64,000 nt of DNA from CAVROT01 sp963722905 (GTDB taxonomy: Bacteria; Pseudomonadota; Alphaproteobacteria; Rhodobacterales; Rhodobacteraceae): assembly GCA_963722905.1 (NCBI GenBank), contig CAVROT010000005.1:124001-188000 (forward strand). Reading direction: 5' to 3'. The notes under the pieces are model-generated. The model made no database searches. It was not told where the DNA came from and was given only the letters and a program-made list of their open reading frames with translations. Made by a program: the position numbers and the translations under genes. Below, piece after piece: positions 53,042 to 61,898 of this stretch. Each line of letters starts with the position of its first letter. Within the stretch, counting starts at the first letter, position 1.

Positions 53042-53473
53042 TCAGCCGCGCAAGGTCAACGCCGTGTTCAGCTCGCGACGGATCAGCTTGCGCAGATTCT
53101 GCGTCATCCGGCGGCCCAGGTCGCCCTGAAGTTCCTCGCGGACAATCCTCTCGACGAGATCGCGCAGCATGGCCTCGTCGATCTCGCCCGGTTCCGCGTC
53201 ATCGTCGGCTAGGCGGATGTCACCTCTCGAACGAACGTCGGCGTGGGCGGCCGGGGCCCCCACCGGGTCGCGCGGCGCATCCGAGGCGACCATGAGATCC
53301 GGCGTCAGGACAAGACGATCCGATTGCACGTGCTCAAGATCGGCCGACCGGCCGGCAGGGCCGGTTACGTCCAGCCAGCTTTCGACCGGCGCATCGACGG
53401 TCGCCCTGTCGGCTTCGGCGGGCGGTGTGGCCGGCCGCAGCCGGTCAGCCGTCGTCGGGACCGGGTCGGACAT
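53042..53473 (-). CDS. Hypothetical protein in the popZ position (PopZ-like?)
   Basis: A 143-residue soluble protein. The first about 95 residues are Pro/Ala/Asp-rich, acidic and probably disordered; the last about 45 form predicted amphipathic helices (DEAMLRDLVERIVREELQGD, then LGRRMTQNLRKLIRRELNTA). This layout (short N-terminal part, acidic linker, C-terminal helices) and the order pcm-tolC-this gene match the place of popZ, the polar organising protein gene, in Caulobacter and rhizobia. Sequence similarity to PopZ is weak by eye (acidic start, DLV, then paired basic helices), so homology is inference. GGGG upstream with suitable spacing supports the start at MSDPVPT. Confidence 0.7.
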   Translation of the reverse strand: MSDPVPTTADRLRPATPPAEADRATVDAPVESWLDVTGPAGRSADLEHVQSDRLVLTPDLMVASDAPRDPVGAPAAHADVRSRGDIRLADDDAEPGEIDEAMLRDLVERIVREELQGDLGRRMTQNLRKLIRRELNTALTLRG

Positions 53474-53653
53474 TGCTTGTTCCCCCAACGAACTGCCGTC
53501 GCGGCGACGCGCGACCATGTAATCACCAAGCGGGCGACGCCGTCCATGGAAGACTAGGCGCGCCGCCCCGACCGATCAACTTCCCACGACCCTCGCCCCA
53601 CGGCATCGGCGGAAATCGCACGTCACGCCTTCCGCCTCCCGACGCACCGGCGA

Positions 53654-55030
53654 TCACTTGCGGCCGAGGCTGCGCAGCAACTCGTCCAGGCGTTCGCCCT
53701 GCGGGCTGACCTTCACGTTCGGCGCGTTGCTGACTGCGTTGTAGTAGGCGGCCGGATCGTAGGTCACGATGCCGAGGTTCAGGTGATCCACCGTCAGCAG
53801 GCCCATCGCCGAGAGCAGCGCGTAGACCGCGACGTAGCGGTCGGTATCGGCCGAGATGGCGGAGGCGCGGGCGTCCAGCAGTTCCTGCTCGGCGTTGAGT
53901 ACGTCGAGGGTGGTGCGCGCGCCCAGTGTCGCCTCTTCCTGTACGCCGCGGAAGGCGACCGTGGCCGCGCGGATCTGCTCGGCGGTGTTGTCGAGGCTGG
54001 CGTTGGCCACCAGAAGCTGGCTCCATGCATTCGCCACGTCCTGGTCGATGTCCAGCCGCACGAGGTGCAGGTTCGCCCGCGCCTCGTCGCGCCGGGCCTG
54101 CGACTGGCGGTAGAGCGACGTCAGCTGTCCGCCGCGATAGAGCGGCCCGGTCACGTTCAGCCCGACCGAGGACCGGTCCTGCCGGTCGTCGTCCACGGCC
54201 ATGCGTGCCTGCGCCGAGACGCGCGGGCGCAGCGCGGCTTCCGCCCGGGCGATATTGATCTCGGCGACGGTGACCTGCCGCATCGCAGAGCGGATGTTGG
54301 GATGCGTCCGCCGCGCCACGGCCATCGCGTCCGATACGGTCGCGGCCGTCGCCGGCGGGGCGGGAGGAGGAACGAGGTTGCCGGGCGCGCGGCCCACGGC
54401 GGCCAGGAATTCGGCCTCGGCCTGGGACTGGTCGCCCAGAGAGGCGGCCAGCGCGCTCTGAGATCCGGCGCGGCGGGCCTCTGCGATGGCGACGTCGGTG
54501 CGGGTGACCTCGCCCACCTCGAACCGGTCGCGCGCGGCCTGAAGCTCGCGCTCGATCAGGGTGAGGTTCGACCGGCGCAGGTTCACGAAGGCCTGCGCGC
54601 GGCGCAGGTTCAGATAGGCCGACACGCCGCGCAGCAGCACCTGCTGTTCGATCTGGCGCAGCGCGTCGCGGGTGATCAGCACCGCCTCCTTGGCGGCGTC
54701 GATCGCCAGCCGGGTGGCGCCGCCGTCGTAGAGCAGCAGATCGGCCGAGAGCGACAGCGTGGTCTGCAACTCGAACGTGTCGTTTCGGAATGTTCCCAGA
54801 TACGTGCTGTCGGCGGCATAGCCGATGATCGGGCGCAGGGTCGAGATGGCCTGCGCCACATCCTCGTCGGCGGCCCGCAACGTGGCGCGGTTCTGCTCCA
54901 GAAGCCCGCTGTTGCGGTAGGTCGCGATCAGGGCGTCGGTCAGCGTCTCGGCGGTGGCCGGGGTCGTCGCCAGCGCCGCCAGCGCCACGGCCCCCACACG
55001 GGCCATCTTGCCAAGACCGCGGGTGGCCAT
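53654..55030 (-). CDS. tolC: TolC family outer membrane efflux protein
   Basis: A 458-residue outer-membrane channel protein. A signal peptide (MARVGAVALAALATTPATAE) precedes two repeated outer-membrane-efflux domains with long helices, for example TLRAADEDVAQAISTLRPII, NRATLRAADEDV and, in the second half, VSAQARMAVDD and LNVTGPLYRGGQLTSLYRQS, the beta-barrel strand typical of the family. It connects inner-membrane exporters to the outside. The start given is ATG eight codons before a second Met; either gives a signal peptide. It follows pcm by eight bases. Confidence 0.92.
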   Translation of the reverse strand: MATRGLGKMARVGAVALAALATTPATAETLTDALIATYRNSGLLEQNRATLRAADEDVAQAISTLRPIIGYAADSTYLGTFRNDTFELQTTLSLSADLLLYDGGATRLAIDAAKEAVLITRDALRQIEQQVLLRGVSAYLNLRRAQAFVNLRRSNLTLIERELQAARDRFEVGEVTRTDVAIAEARRAGSQSALAASLGDQSQAEAEFLAAVGRAPGNLVPPPAPPATAATVSDAMAVARRTHPNIRSAMRQVTVAEINIARAEAALRPRVSAQARMAVDDDRQDRSSVGLNVTGPLYRGGQLTSLYRQSQARRDEARANLHLVRLDIDQDVANAWSQLLVANASLDNTAEQIRAATVAFRGVQEEATLGARTTLDVLNAEQELLDARASAISADTDRYVAVYALLSAMGLLTVDHLNLGIVTYDPAAYYNAVSNAPNVKVSPQGERLDELLRSLGRK

Positions 55031-55038
55031 GCAGGTGA

Positions 55039-55692
55039 TCAAAATACGAACTCCGCCTTGCGTTCGAACCCCGGCAGCACCGGCGCCGACGCGTTGAAGG
55101 CATATCGCCATCCGATATGCCCGTCGATCTTGCGCCCGATGCAGACGACGCCCAGCGCGCCCTCCATGAAAAGGCAGGCGATGCGCCCGCCCTCGCGCAA
55201 CTGGTCTCCGATGGCGCGCGGCAGGTCGTGCACCGCGCCCTGGACCATGATCGCGTCGTAGGGGCCATGCGACGGGGCGCCGATTGCCAGCGGCGCGGCG
55301 ACGACGGCCGCGTTGTCGGCACCGACCTCGGCCAGCGCCTCCTGCGCGTCGGCGGCGAGGGCCGTGTCCTCCTCCACACCGACGACGGCCTGTGCCAGCC
55401 GCGCGAGAACGGCGGTCGAGTAGCCCCCGCCGCACGCCAGATCGAGCACGAGGTCGCCCGGCCCCACATCCAGCGCGTCCAGCATCTTGCCCAGCGTCCG
55501 CGGCTCCAGCATGACACGGCGGTCGCCGATGGGAAGGTTCTCGCCCAGATAGGCGGCCTCGCGCAGGGCGCCGGGTACGAAAAGCTCGCGCGGCACCGAC
55601 AGCATGGCGTCGAGGATCGGGAATTTCGTCACGTCCGCAACCCTGACCTGGGTATCGACCATGGTGACGCGTCTCGCGGCGAAATCGGTCAT
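55039..55692 (-). CDS. pcm: Protein-L-isoaspartate O-methyltransferase
   Basis: A 217-residue SAM-dependent methyltransferase of the Pcm family. SAM motif I is LVLDLACGGGYSTAVLARLA; MVDTQVRVADVTKFPILDAM and REAAYLGENLPIGDRRVMLE near the N terminus are typical of the alphaproteobacterial branch found before tolC. In that branch repair activity has not always been shown, so the name follows the family. The start at MTDFAARRVTM fits the family; the open frame continues 103 codons upstream without similarity. First gene of the pcm-tolC operon. Confidence 0.9.
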   Translation of the reverse strand: MTDFAARRVTMVDTQVRVADVTKFPILDAMLSVPRELFVPGALREAAYLGENLPIGDRRVMLEPRTLGKMLDALDVGPGDLVLDLACGGGYSTAVLARLAQAVVGVEEDTALAADAQEALAEVGADNAAVVAAPLAIGAPSHGPYDAIMVQGAVHDLPRAIGDQLREGGRIACLFMEGALGVVCIGRKIDGHIGWRYAFNASAPVLPGFERKAEFVF

Positions 55693-55903
55693 GTCCGAAC
55701 CCGTCAGTTCACTCGGCAGGATCGGTGTTGCACAATCGTTTGACCCCGGCAACCGGACCTCGCGGGCACTGTCGCATGCTTGCAACGCCGCCGCCCGCGC
55801 CGTGAGGCCGACACCGCGGATCGAGTTGCAGTCCGGCCCGGTCGCCGTGGGCCCGCATCCGTCCATGCCGCGCGGCATGGACCGATGCGTCGCGCTAAGG
55901 CCT

Positions 55904-56962
55904 CTAGAGGTTGGTCTTGAGCAGGATCTCGATCCTGATCCTCTCCTGGCTGGTGAGCGTCGCGCGCCTGTCCGCCATGGCGCGCAGCTTGCGCACCGCA
56001 CTGCGCACGAGGTGGCCCGGATCCTGCGTGATGACCGCGTCGAGCGTGCCGTCCAGTAGCGCGGCGACCGTGTAGGGCGTGCGTTCGTGCGCGACGACGA
56101 CGACGGGGGTGCGCACCGGCACCTCCCGGATTACCGACAGCGGCACGCGGGCCTCGGACGACAGGACATAGACGCCGACGATGTCGGGGCAGGTCCCGAA
56201 CGCCTCGGTCACGATGCGGCGGGTACGCGCCTCGTCGCCGTATGTCTCCAGCGACGGAAGGACGCGCAGCAGGGGGAAACCGGTCCCCACGACCGCGTCG
56301 AATCCCGACCGCCGCTCCATGCTGTCGCGCGACACGATCCGGTCGGCGATCACCGCCAGCGCGCCCGACCCGCGGTGCAGGAAGCGCCCCATCAGCGTGC
56401 CGGCCGTCGCGCCCGCCGCGCCGTTGTCGATGCCCACCCAGGGATCGGCGTCCGACGCCTGGTTCGAGATGAAGGGGAGGACGAAGACCCCCCGCTCTTC
56501 CAGCCGCACGATGGCGTCGCGGACCTGCGGGAACTCGGGCGCCATGATGGCGACGCCGTCCACGCCGTCGCGCGTGAGCGATCCCAGAAGCTCGGCTATC
56601 CGGCTGGGGTCGTTCTGGTCCACGTGCCGCACCGACGTCGCCACCCTGTCGGCCGAGAAGGCGCCGCGCGCCTCGACGATGTGACGCTCGATCTCGGCGA
56701 GGAACTGGTCTCCTGACGACGGCAGCACGAAGAGGAAGCGGTACGTCCGACCGGTGGCGAGATTGGCGGCGGCGATGTTGCGCACGAAACCGATGTCGCG
56801 GATCGCGGCATGCACCTTCGCGACCGTGCGCGGCTTGACGCCGTCGCGGTCGTTCAGCACCCGGTCGACGGTCGCGCGGCTGACGCCCGCGGCCCGGGCG
56901 AGATCCTTGGTGGTCGGACGCAGCGTCGTGCCGCCATCGCCGTCGTCGAATAAATCCGTCAT
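55904..56962 (-). CDS. LacI family transcriptional regulator
   Basis: A 352-residue repressor. The N-terminal helix-turn-helix is TTKDLARAAGVSRATVDRVL, followed by the hinge helix NIAAANLATGRTYRFLF and a periplasmic-binding-protein-like effector domain (FISNQASDADPWVGIDNGAA, VVVVAHERTPYTVAALL). The VDRVLN variant of the recognition helix is shared by regulators of sugar-alcohol and polyol operons. Divergent from the transporter operon across 191 bases that contain a large dyad, so it most likely represses that operon until its sugar-like ligand is present. Confidence 0.92.
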   Translation of the reverse strand: MTDLFDDGDGGTTLRPTTKDLARAAGVSRATVDRVLNDRDGVKPRTVAKVHAAIRDIGFVRNIAAANLATGRTYRFLFVLPSSGDQFLAEIERHIVEARGAFSADRVATSVRHVDQNDPSRIAELLGSLTRDGVDGVAIMAPEFPQVRDAIVRLEERGVFVLPFISNQASDADPWVGIDNGAAGATAGTLMGRFLHRGSGALAVIADRIVSRDSMERRSGFDAVVGTGFPLLRVLPSLETYGDEARTRRIVTEAFGTCPDIVGVYVLSSEARVPLSVIREVPVRTPVVVVAHERTPYTVAALLDGTLDAVITQDPGHLVRSAVRKLRAMADRRATLTSQERIRIEILLKTNL

Positions 56963-57033
56963 GTATACCAATAGGTTGCAGCGACCCTCGCGTTGGGTTG
57001 GGCCGACAGGCGTCCGGCCTGATACCATATTCC

Positions 57034-57077
57034 GAGACACGTACATCAGGAAATTCTTGCCATGATGCACGTGTCTC
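57034..57077. promoter_or_regulatory. Large dyad operator between lacI-type gene and transporter operon
   Basis: GAGACACGTACATCA (57034-57048) and TGATGCACGTGTCTC (57063-57077) are inverted copies matching at 14 of 15 positions, 14 bases apart. Each arm is itself a partly symmetrical sequence around a central CG (10 of 14 positions in the right arm), as in LacI-family operators. Arm centres are 29 bases apart, close to three helical turns. A weak candidate promoter (TTGGGC at 56998, TACCAT at 57023, 19 apart) lies immediately before it. Confidence 0.65.
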
Positions 57078-57153
57078 AATAATGCTGGGACGTCACCGAG
57101 TCGGCGCGACGTCCGACAGCTGGGCACAACAGACGAACGGGAGGAGATTTTGG

Positions 57154-58476
57154 ATGAGAGCCAACCTGATGAGGACCGCCGGCGCGGGCGCCCTGCTGGC
57201 CACGACGCTGGCGGCGGCGGCGCAGGCCGAGGACCTGACCCTCTGCTGGGCCGCATGGGACCCCGCGAACGCGCTGATCGAGCTCAGCAAGGAGTTCGAG
57301 TCGCAATCCGGCCACACCATGAACTTCGAGTTCGTTCCCTGGCCCAACTTCGCCGACCGGATGCTGAACGAACTGAACTCGGGCGGGCAGCTGTGCGATC
57401 TGATGATCGGCGACAGCCAATGGATCGGCGGCGGCGCCGAGAACGGCCATTACGTCAAGCTGAACGACTTTTTCGACGCCAACGACATCACGATGGACGA
57501 TTTCATCCCCGCGACCGTCACCGGATACGCCGAGTGGCCCAAGGGCACGCCGAACTATTACGCCCTGCCCGCCTTCGGCGACGTCGTCGGCTGGACCTAC
57601 CGCAAGGACTGGTTCGAGCGCCCCGAGCTGCGGACCGCGTTCCAGGAGGCCTACGGCCGCGAGCTGGGCGTTCCTGAAACGCTTGAGGAGCTCAAGGACA
57701 TCGCCGAATTCTTCCAGGGCCGCGACATCGACGGCACCACCGTCTACGGCGCCGCGATCTATACCGAGCGTGGGTCCGAGGGCATCACGATGGGCGTGAC
57801 CAACGCGCTCTACAACTACGGCTTCCTTTACGACAATCCCGACCAGGCCTACGAATTGGAGGGGTTCGTCAACTCGCCCGGCGCTGTGGAGGGGCTGGAA
57901 TACTACAAAGCGCTCTACGACGCCGGCGCGCCTCCGGGATCGTCCAACTGGTACATGGGCGAGAACATCGACGCCTATCGGTCGGGCCAGGTCGCCATGC
58001 AGATGAATTTTGCCTTCATCTGGCCCGGCGTCGAGGCGGACGAGACCGTGGGAGGCGGCAATTCGGGATACTTCCCCAACCCCGCCGGTCCGGCCGGGCA
58101 GTTCGCCCAGCTGGGCGGCCAGGGCATCAGCGTCGTGGCCTATTCCGACAAGCAGGACGCCGCGCTGGAATACATCCAGTGGTTCGCCCAGCCCGAGGTT
58201 CAGGCCAAGTGGTGGGAGCTGGGCGGATACTCGGCGCTCAAGGCCGTCGTCGAGGATCCGGGCTTCGCCACCAGCCAGCCCTACGCGCAGACCTTCCTCG
58301 ACTCGATGGCCATCGTGAAGGACTTCTGGGCCGAACCCGCCTATGCCGACCTGCTGCTCGCCATGCAGGAGCGGGTCCACAATTACGTCATCGCCGGCGA
58401 CGGCACAGCGCAGGAGGCGCTGGACGGTCTGGTCCGCGACTGGACCGAGATCTTCGAGGACGAAGGCAAGCTCTGA
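57154..58476 (+). CDS. ABC transporter substrate-binding protein (polyol/sugar type)
   Basis: A 440-residue periplasmic binding protein. The signal peptide is LMRTAGAGALLATTLAAAAQ, cleaved near AQA/ED. The mature protein follows the extracellular solute-binding family 1 pattern: LCWAAWDPANALIELSKEFE, FVPWPNFADRMLNELNSG and DLMIGDSQWIGGGAENGHYV. GGAGGAG about eight bases upstream fixes the start. Aromatic residues are frequent, as in sugar-binding proteins. First and presumably most expressed gene of the operon: two stable hairpins directly after it could protect its mRNA end. Confidence 0.92.
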   Translation: MRANLMRTAGAGALLATTLAAAAQAEDLTLCWAAWDPANALIELSKEFESQSGHTMNFEFVPWPNFADRMLNELNSGGQLCDLMIGDSQWIGGGAENGHYVKLNDFFDANDITMDDFIPATVTGYAEWPKGTPNYYALPAFGDVVGWTYRKDWFERPELRTAFQEAYGRELGVPETLEELKDIAEFFQGRDIDGTTVYGAAIYTERGSEGITMGVTNALYNYGFLYDNPDQAYELEGFVNSPGAVEGLEYYKALYDAGAPPGSSNWYMGENIDAYRSGQVAMQMNFAFIWPGVEADETVGGGNSGYFPNPAGPAGQFAQLGGQGISVVAYSDKQDAALEYIQWFAQPEVQAKWWELGGYSALKAVVEDPGFATSQPYAQTFLDSMAIVKDFWAEPAYADLLLAMQERVHNYVIAGDGTAQEALDGLVRDWTEIFEDEGKL

Positions 58477-58482
58477 CCGCCC

Positions 58483-58553
58483 GGCGCCCGGTCTTTCCCA
58501 TCGGGAGGTACCGGGCGCCATTGCTCCGGCCCGTCCCGGCGACGGGCCGGAGC
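58483..58553 (+). terminator. Twin stem-loops after the binding-protein gene
   Basis: First stem GGCGCCCGGT/ACCGGGCGCC (58483-58492 with 58510-58519), whose loop holds a smaller TCCC/GGGA stem. Second stem GCTCCGGCCCGTC/GACGGGCCGGAGC (58523-58535 with 58541-58553), 13 bp perfect with a 5-base loop. They fill the gap between the binding protein and the first permease. Partial termination or 3' protection that raises binding-protein output is the usual explanation in such operons. Confidence 0.7.
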
Positions 58554-58623
58554 GCCCGGAACACGCCCGCAACCCCGAACCGGACCCGGCGGCGACCGTT
58601 CGCCCGGCACCATGGTGCACGAC

Positions 58624-59571
58624 ATGACGAACACCGCAGCCGACAGGATGGCCGAAGGCACGCCGCGCGCCGTCGCCCGGCGGATCCGCGGCCTGTCGGA
58701 TCGCGCCATCGCGTGGATCTTCGTGGCGCCGACGATCTTCCTGCTTCTGGCGGTCAACATCTTTCCGCTGATCTGGACGATCCGGCTGAGCTTCACCGAT
58801 TTCCGGGTCAACCGGCCCAATAACGACGTCGAATGGGTGGGGCTGCGGAACTATCAGCGCATCCTGACCGATCCCGACGTCTGGGCCACGATGCAGGCGA
58901 CGGCGCATTTTCTGATCTGGACCATCGTCCTGCAGGTGCTGATCGGCTTCGCGCTGGCCTTCCTGATCAACAAGAAGTTCCGCGGCAACGACCTGTGGAC
59001 GACGATCATCGTCCTGCCGATGATGCTGAGCCCCGCGGTGGTCGGCAACTTCTGGACGTTCCTCTACCAGCCGCAGATCGGCCTCTTCAACTATGCCGTC
59101 GCCTTCCTCACCGGGGCGGATCCGTCCAGCTTTTCGATGATCGGCGACGTGAACCTCGCCCCCTGGGCCATCGTCATCGCCGACACCTGGATGTGGACGC
59201 CCTTCGTCATGCTGATCTGCCTGGCGGGCCTGAGGTCGATCCCGGACAGCATCTACGAGGCGGCGGAATGCGACCGGGCCTCCAAATGGCGTCAGTTCTG
59301 GACCATCACCATCCCGATGGCCCTGCCCTTTCTGATGCTGGCGGTGCTCTTTCGCGGCATCGAGAACTTCAAGATGTTCGACCTCGTCGTCCAGCTGACC
59401 GGCGGCGGCCCCGGCAACACGACGACGCTGACCTCCATCGACCTCAAGCGCGAGGCGTTCGAGCGCTGGCGCACGGGGTATTCGTCGGCCTACGCCGTCA
59501 TCCTCTTCGTGACGGTATTCGGTCTGGCGTCGATCTACGTCAAGGCGCTGAACAAGGTGAAGGAACGATGA
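58624..59571 (+). CDS. ABC transporter permease (MalF-like)
   Basis: A 315-residue inner-membrane permease with about six helices (AIAWIFVAPTIFLLLAVNIF first) and the ATPase-contact EAA loop, EAAECDRASKWRQFWTITIP. It belongs to the carbohydrate uptake family 1 type. A Met four codons further upstream is also possible; neither has a strong ribosome-binding site. Its stop overlaps the next start (ATGA). Confidence 0.93.
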   Translation: MTNTAADRMAEGTPRAVARRIRGLSDRAIAWIFVAPTIFLLLAVNIFPLIWTIRLSFTDFRVNRPNNDVEWVGLRNYQRILTDPDVWATMQATAHFLIWTIVLQVLIGFALAFLINKKFRGNDLWTTIIVLPMMLSPAVVGNFWTFLYQPQIGLFNYAVAFLTGADPSSFSMIGDVNLAPWAIVIADTWMWTPFVMLICLAGLRSIPDSIYEAAECDRASKWRQFWTITIPMALPFLMLAVLFRGIENFKMFDLVVQLTGGGPGNTTTLTSIDLKREAFERWRTGYSSAYAVILFVTVFGLASIYVKALNKVKER

Positions 59572-60506
59572 GCTTTTCGGTTACCGAGCCGTCGGCCCGG
59601 ACCAAGTGGCTCGCCGGCCTCCTGGTCATCGGCTACGCCATCGTCACGCTGATCCCGCTGCTCTGGATCGTCGCGACGGGGTTCAAGTCGCCGGCGGACA
59701 GCATCGCTTATCCGCCCGTCGTCGTGTTCGAGCCGACGCTGGAAGGCTACGTGAACCTCTTCACGGACAGGACCCGCGCCACCGAAGGCATGATCGAGGA
59801 GGCCGGACCGCCCGCCACCTGGTACGACCGGATCGCCCGCGACCGCGGCACCGTCATCACCGGCCCGTCGCGCTATGGCGAACGGTTTGTGAACTCGGTC
59901 ATCATCGGGTTCGGATCGACCGCGCTGTGCATGATCCTGGGCACCGCCGCGGCCTACGCGTTCAGTCGGTTCCGGGTGCCGCTGAAGGACGACCTTCTGT
60001 TCTTCATCCTCAGCACCCGCATGATGCCGCCCATCGCCGTCGCGATCCCGATCTTCCTGATGTTCCGCAACCTCGGGCTCAGCGACACGCATCTGGGGAT
60101 GATCCTGCTCTACACCGCCGTGAACCTGTCGTTGTCCGTCTGGCTGCTGAAGGGTTTTATCGACGAGATCCCCGTGGAATACGAGGAAGCGGCCCTGATC
60201 GACGGCTATACGCGCTTCCAGGCCTTCACCAAGGTGGTGCTGCCACAGGCCGCCACCGGCATCGCGTCGACCGCGATCTTCTGCCTGATCTTCGCCTGGA
60301 ACGAGTATGCCTTCGCCGTATTGCTCACCTCCGGCAACGCGCAGACCGCCCCGCCCTTCATCCCGACCATCATCGGTGTCGCGGGCAAGGACTGGCCTGC
60401 CGTCGCTGCCGGGGCCACGATCTTCCTCGTGCCGGTGATGATCTTCACCATTCTTCTGCGCAAGCATCTGCTGCGCGGGATCACGTTCGGAGCGGTGCGG
60501 AAGTGA
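59568..60506 (+). CDS. ABC transporter permease (MalG-like)
   Basis: A 312-residue partner permease. The first helix is WLAGLLVIGYAIVTLIPLLW; the EAA loop is EYEEAALIDGYTRFQAFTKV followed by VLPQAATGIASTAIF. A long periplasmic loop after helix 1 (residues about 40-110) is larger than in typical MalG proteins. Coupled by four-base overlaps to the genes on both sides. Confidence 0.93.
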   Translation: MSFSVTEPSARTKWLAGLLVIGYAIVTLIPLLWIVATGFKSPADSIAYPPVVVFEPTLEGYVNLFTDRTRATEGMIEEAGPPATWYDRIARDRGTVITGPSRYGERFVNSVIIGFGSTALCMILGTAAAYAFSRFRVPLKDDLLFFILSTRMMPPIAVAIPIFLMFRNLGLSDTHLGMILLYTAVNLSLSVWLLKGFIDEIPVEYEEAALIDGYTRFQAFTKVVLPQAATGIASTAIFCLIFAWNEYAFAVLLTSGNAQTAPPFIPTIIGVAGKDWPAVAAGATIFLVPVMIFTILLRKHLLRGITFGAVRK

Positions 60507-60796
60507 CCCAGACCCCCTACGACCCCGACCGCAGCCTGACCGACGCGCAGAAGGCGCGCGAGGATGCCGGGACGCCGCGTCCCGCCGCGGCAGGTGCCGA
60601 ACGCCCTGGCTACCGCATTCATCCCGCCGCGCGCCTCTTCGTCCGCGGCCCGTGGGAGATGGCCGCTACGATCCTGATCGCGCTGGGGGTCGTCATGCTG
60701 ATGCAGCCCTTCTTTCTGGTGCTCTACAGCTATTCCTTCATCGTGACGCTGGTGGGGACGGTGCTTTTCCTCATCGTCAGCCACTTCCCCGAGTAG
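60503..60796 (+). CDS. DUF2160 small membrane protein
   Basis: A 97-residue protein with a cytosolic N-terminal half and two membrane helices (EMAATILIALGVVMLM and SFIVTLVGTVLFLIV). It starts with GTG overlapping the previous stop (GTGA). Small DUF2160 proteins occur in glycerol-type ABC importers (the glpSTPQUV cluster of Rhizobium) and related systems, where their exact role is unclear. Its presence with two ATPase genes places this transporter in that polyol group. Confidence 0.85.
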   Translation: MTQTPYDPDRSLTDAQKAREDAGTPRPAAAGAERPGYRIHPAARLFVRGPWEMAATILIALGVVMLMQPFFLVLYSYSFIVTLVGTVLFLIVSHFPE

Positions 60797-60800
60797 GCGC

Positions 60801-61898
60801 ATGGCCCAGATCCGCATCGAGAACCTGCGAAAGGACTTCGGGTCGTTCAACGCGGTGAAGTCGTCCAGCTTCACCGTGGAGGACGGCGAGTTCTTCATGC
60901 TGCTGGGGCCGTCCGGCTGCGGCAAGACGACGACCCTGCGGATGATGGCAGGGCTGGAGCTGCCGACCAGCGGTGAGATCTATATCGACGGCGAGGAGGT
61001 GGGCCGGAAGCCCGCCAGCCAGCGCGACATCGCGTTCGTCTTCCAGATGTTCGCCCTCTATCCACACCTGAACGTGCGCGGGAACATCAGCTATCCGCTG
61101 AAATCGCAGGGGATGGCGAAGGCCGACGTGGCGCGCAAGGTGGCCGAGGTGGCGGAGATCCTCGGCATTTCCGACATCCTCGACCGGCCCGTCGGCGGTC
61201 TGTCGGGCGGCGACCGCCAGCGCGTCGCGCTGGGGCGGGCCATCGTCCGCGATCCCAAGGCGTTCTTCATGGACGAACCGCTCGGTGCGCTCGACGCCGA
61301 GTTCCGAGAGCACATGGCGCAGGAGCTGCGCGCGCTGCACGACCGGATGGGCGCCACGACCGTCTACGTGACGCACGACCAGCTGGAGGCGATGCAGATG
61401 GGCGACAAGATCGTGGTGATGAACCACGGCGTCGTCGAGCAGTTCGGCGTTCCGCAGCAGATCTACGACTGGCCCGCGACGCGCTTCGTCGCGCAGTTCA
61501 TCGGCTCTCCCGCCATGAACTTCCTCGACTACGAAGGGACCGTTGCAGACGGCGACGCGGCGGTGATGCTGGGGGACGCGCCGGTCGCCGTGCCGCGCCA
61601 GCTGGAGGGGGCACGCGGCGCGCTGAGCCTCGGCGTCCGCCCGGAGCACGTGCACCTGAGCGACGACGCGCCCTACCGCGGCCGGATCGTGGCGACGGAG
61701 TATCTGGGTACGACCCAGATCGTGACGCTTGCGACCGCGCACGGCCGGATCAAGGCCCGTGTGCCCGCCAACGTGGCCCTGCACACCGGCGCCACCACCG
61801 GACTGACCTTCGACGAACGCACCGTGACCCTCTTCGACGCGGCGTCCGACCGCGCCCTGCGCTCCGAAGCCAACCACAAGGTGCTGGATCATGGCTGA
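60801..61898 (+). CDS. ABC transporter ATPase 1 (MalK/UgpC-like)
   Basis: A 365-residue ATPase. Walker A LLGPSGCGKTTTLRMMAGL, Q loop FVFQMFALYPHL, signature LSGGDRQRVALGRAIV (D in place of the usual E or Q after GG), Walker B AFFMDEPLGALDAEF, H loop VTHDQLEAM, then an OB-type regulatory domain (LSLGVRPEHVHL). It powers the importer together with the second ATPase. Starts four bases after the DUF2160 stop. Confidence 0.94.
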   Translation: MAQIRIENLRKDFGSFNAVKSSSFTVEDGEFFMLLGPSGCGKTTTLRMMAGLELPTSGEIYIDGEEVGRKPASQRDIAFVFQMFALYPHLNVRGNISYPLKSQGMAKADVARKVAEVAEILGISDILDRPVGGLSGGDRQRVALGRAIVRDPKAFFMDEPLGALDAEFREHMAQELRALHDRMGATTVYVTHDQLEAMQMGDKIVVMNHGVVEQFGVPQQIYDWPATRFVAQFIGSPAMNFLDYEGTVADGDAAVMLGDAPVAVPRQLEGARGALSLGVRPEHVHLSDDAPYRGRIVATEYLGTTQIVTLATAHGRIKARVPANVALHTGATTGLTFDERTVTLFDAASDRALRSEANHKVLDHG

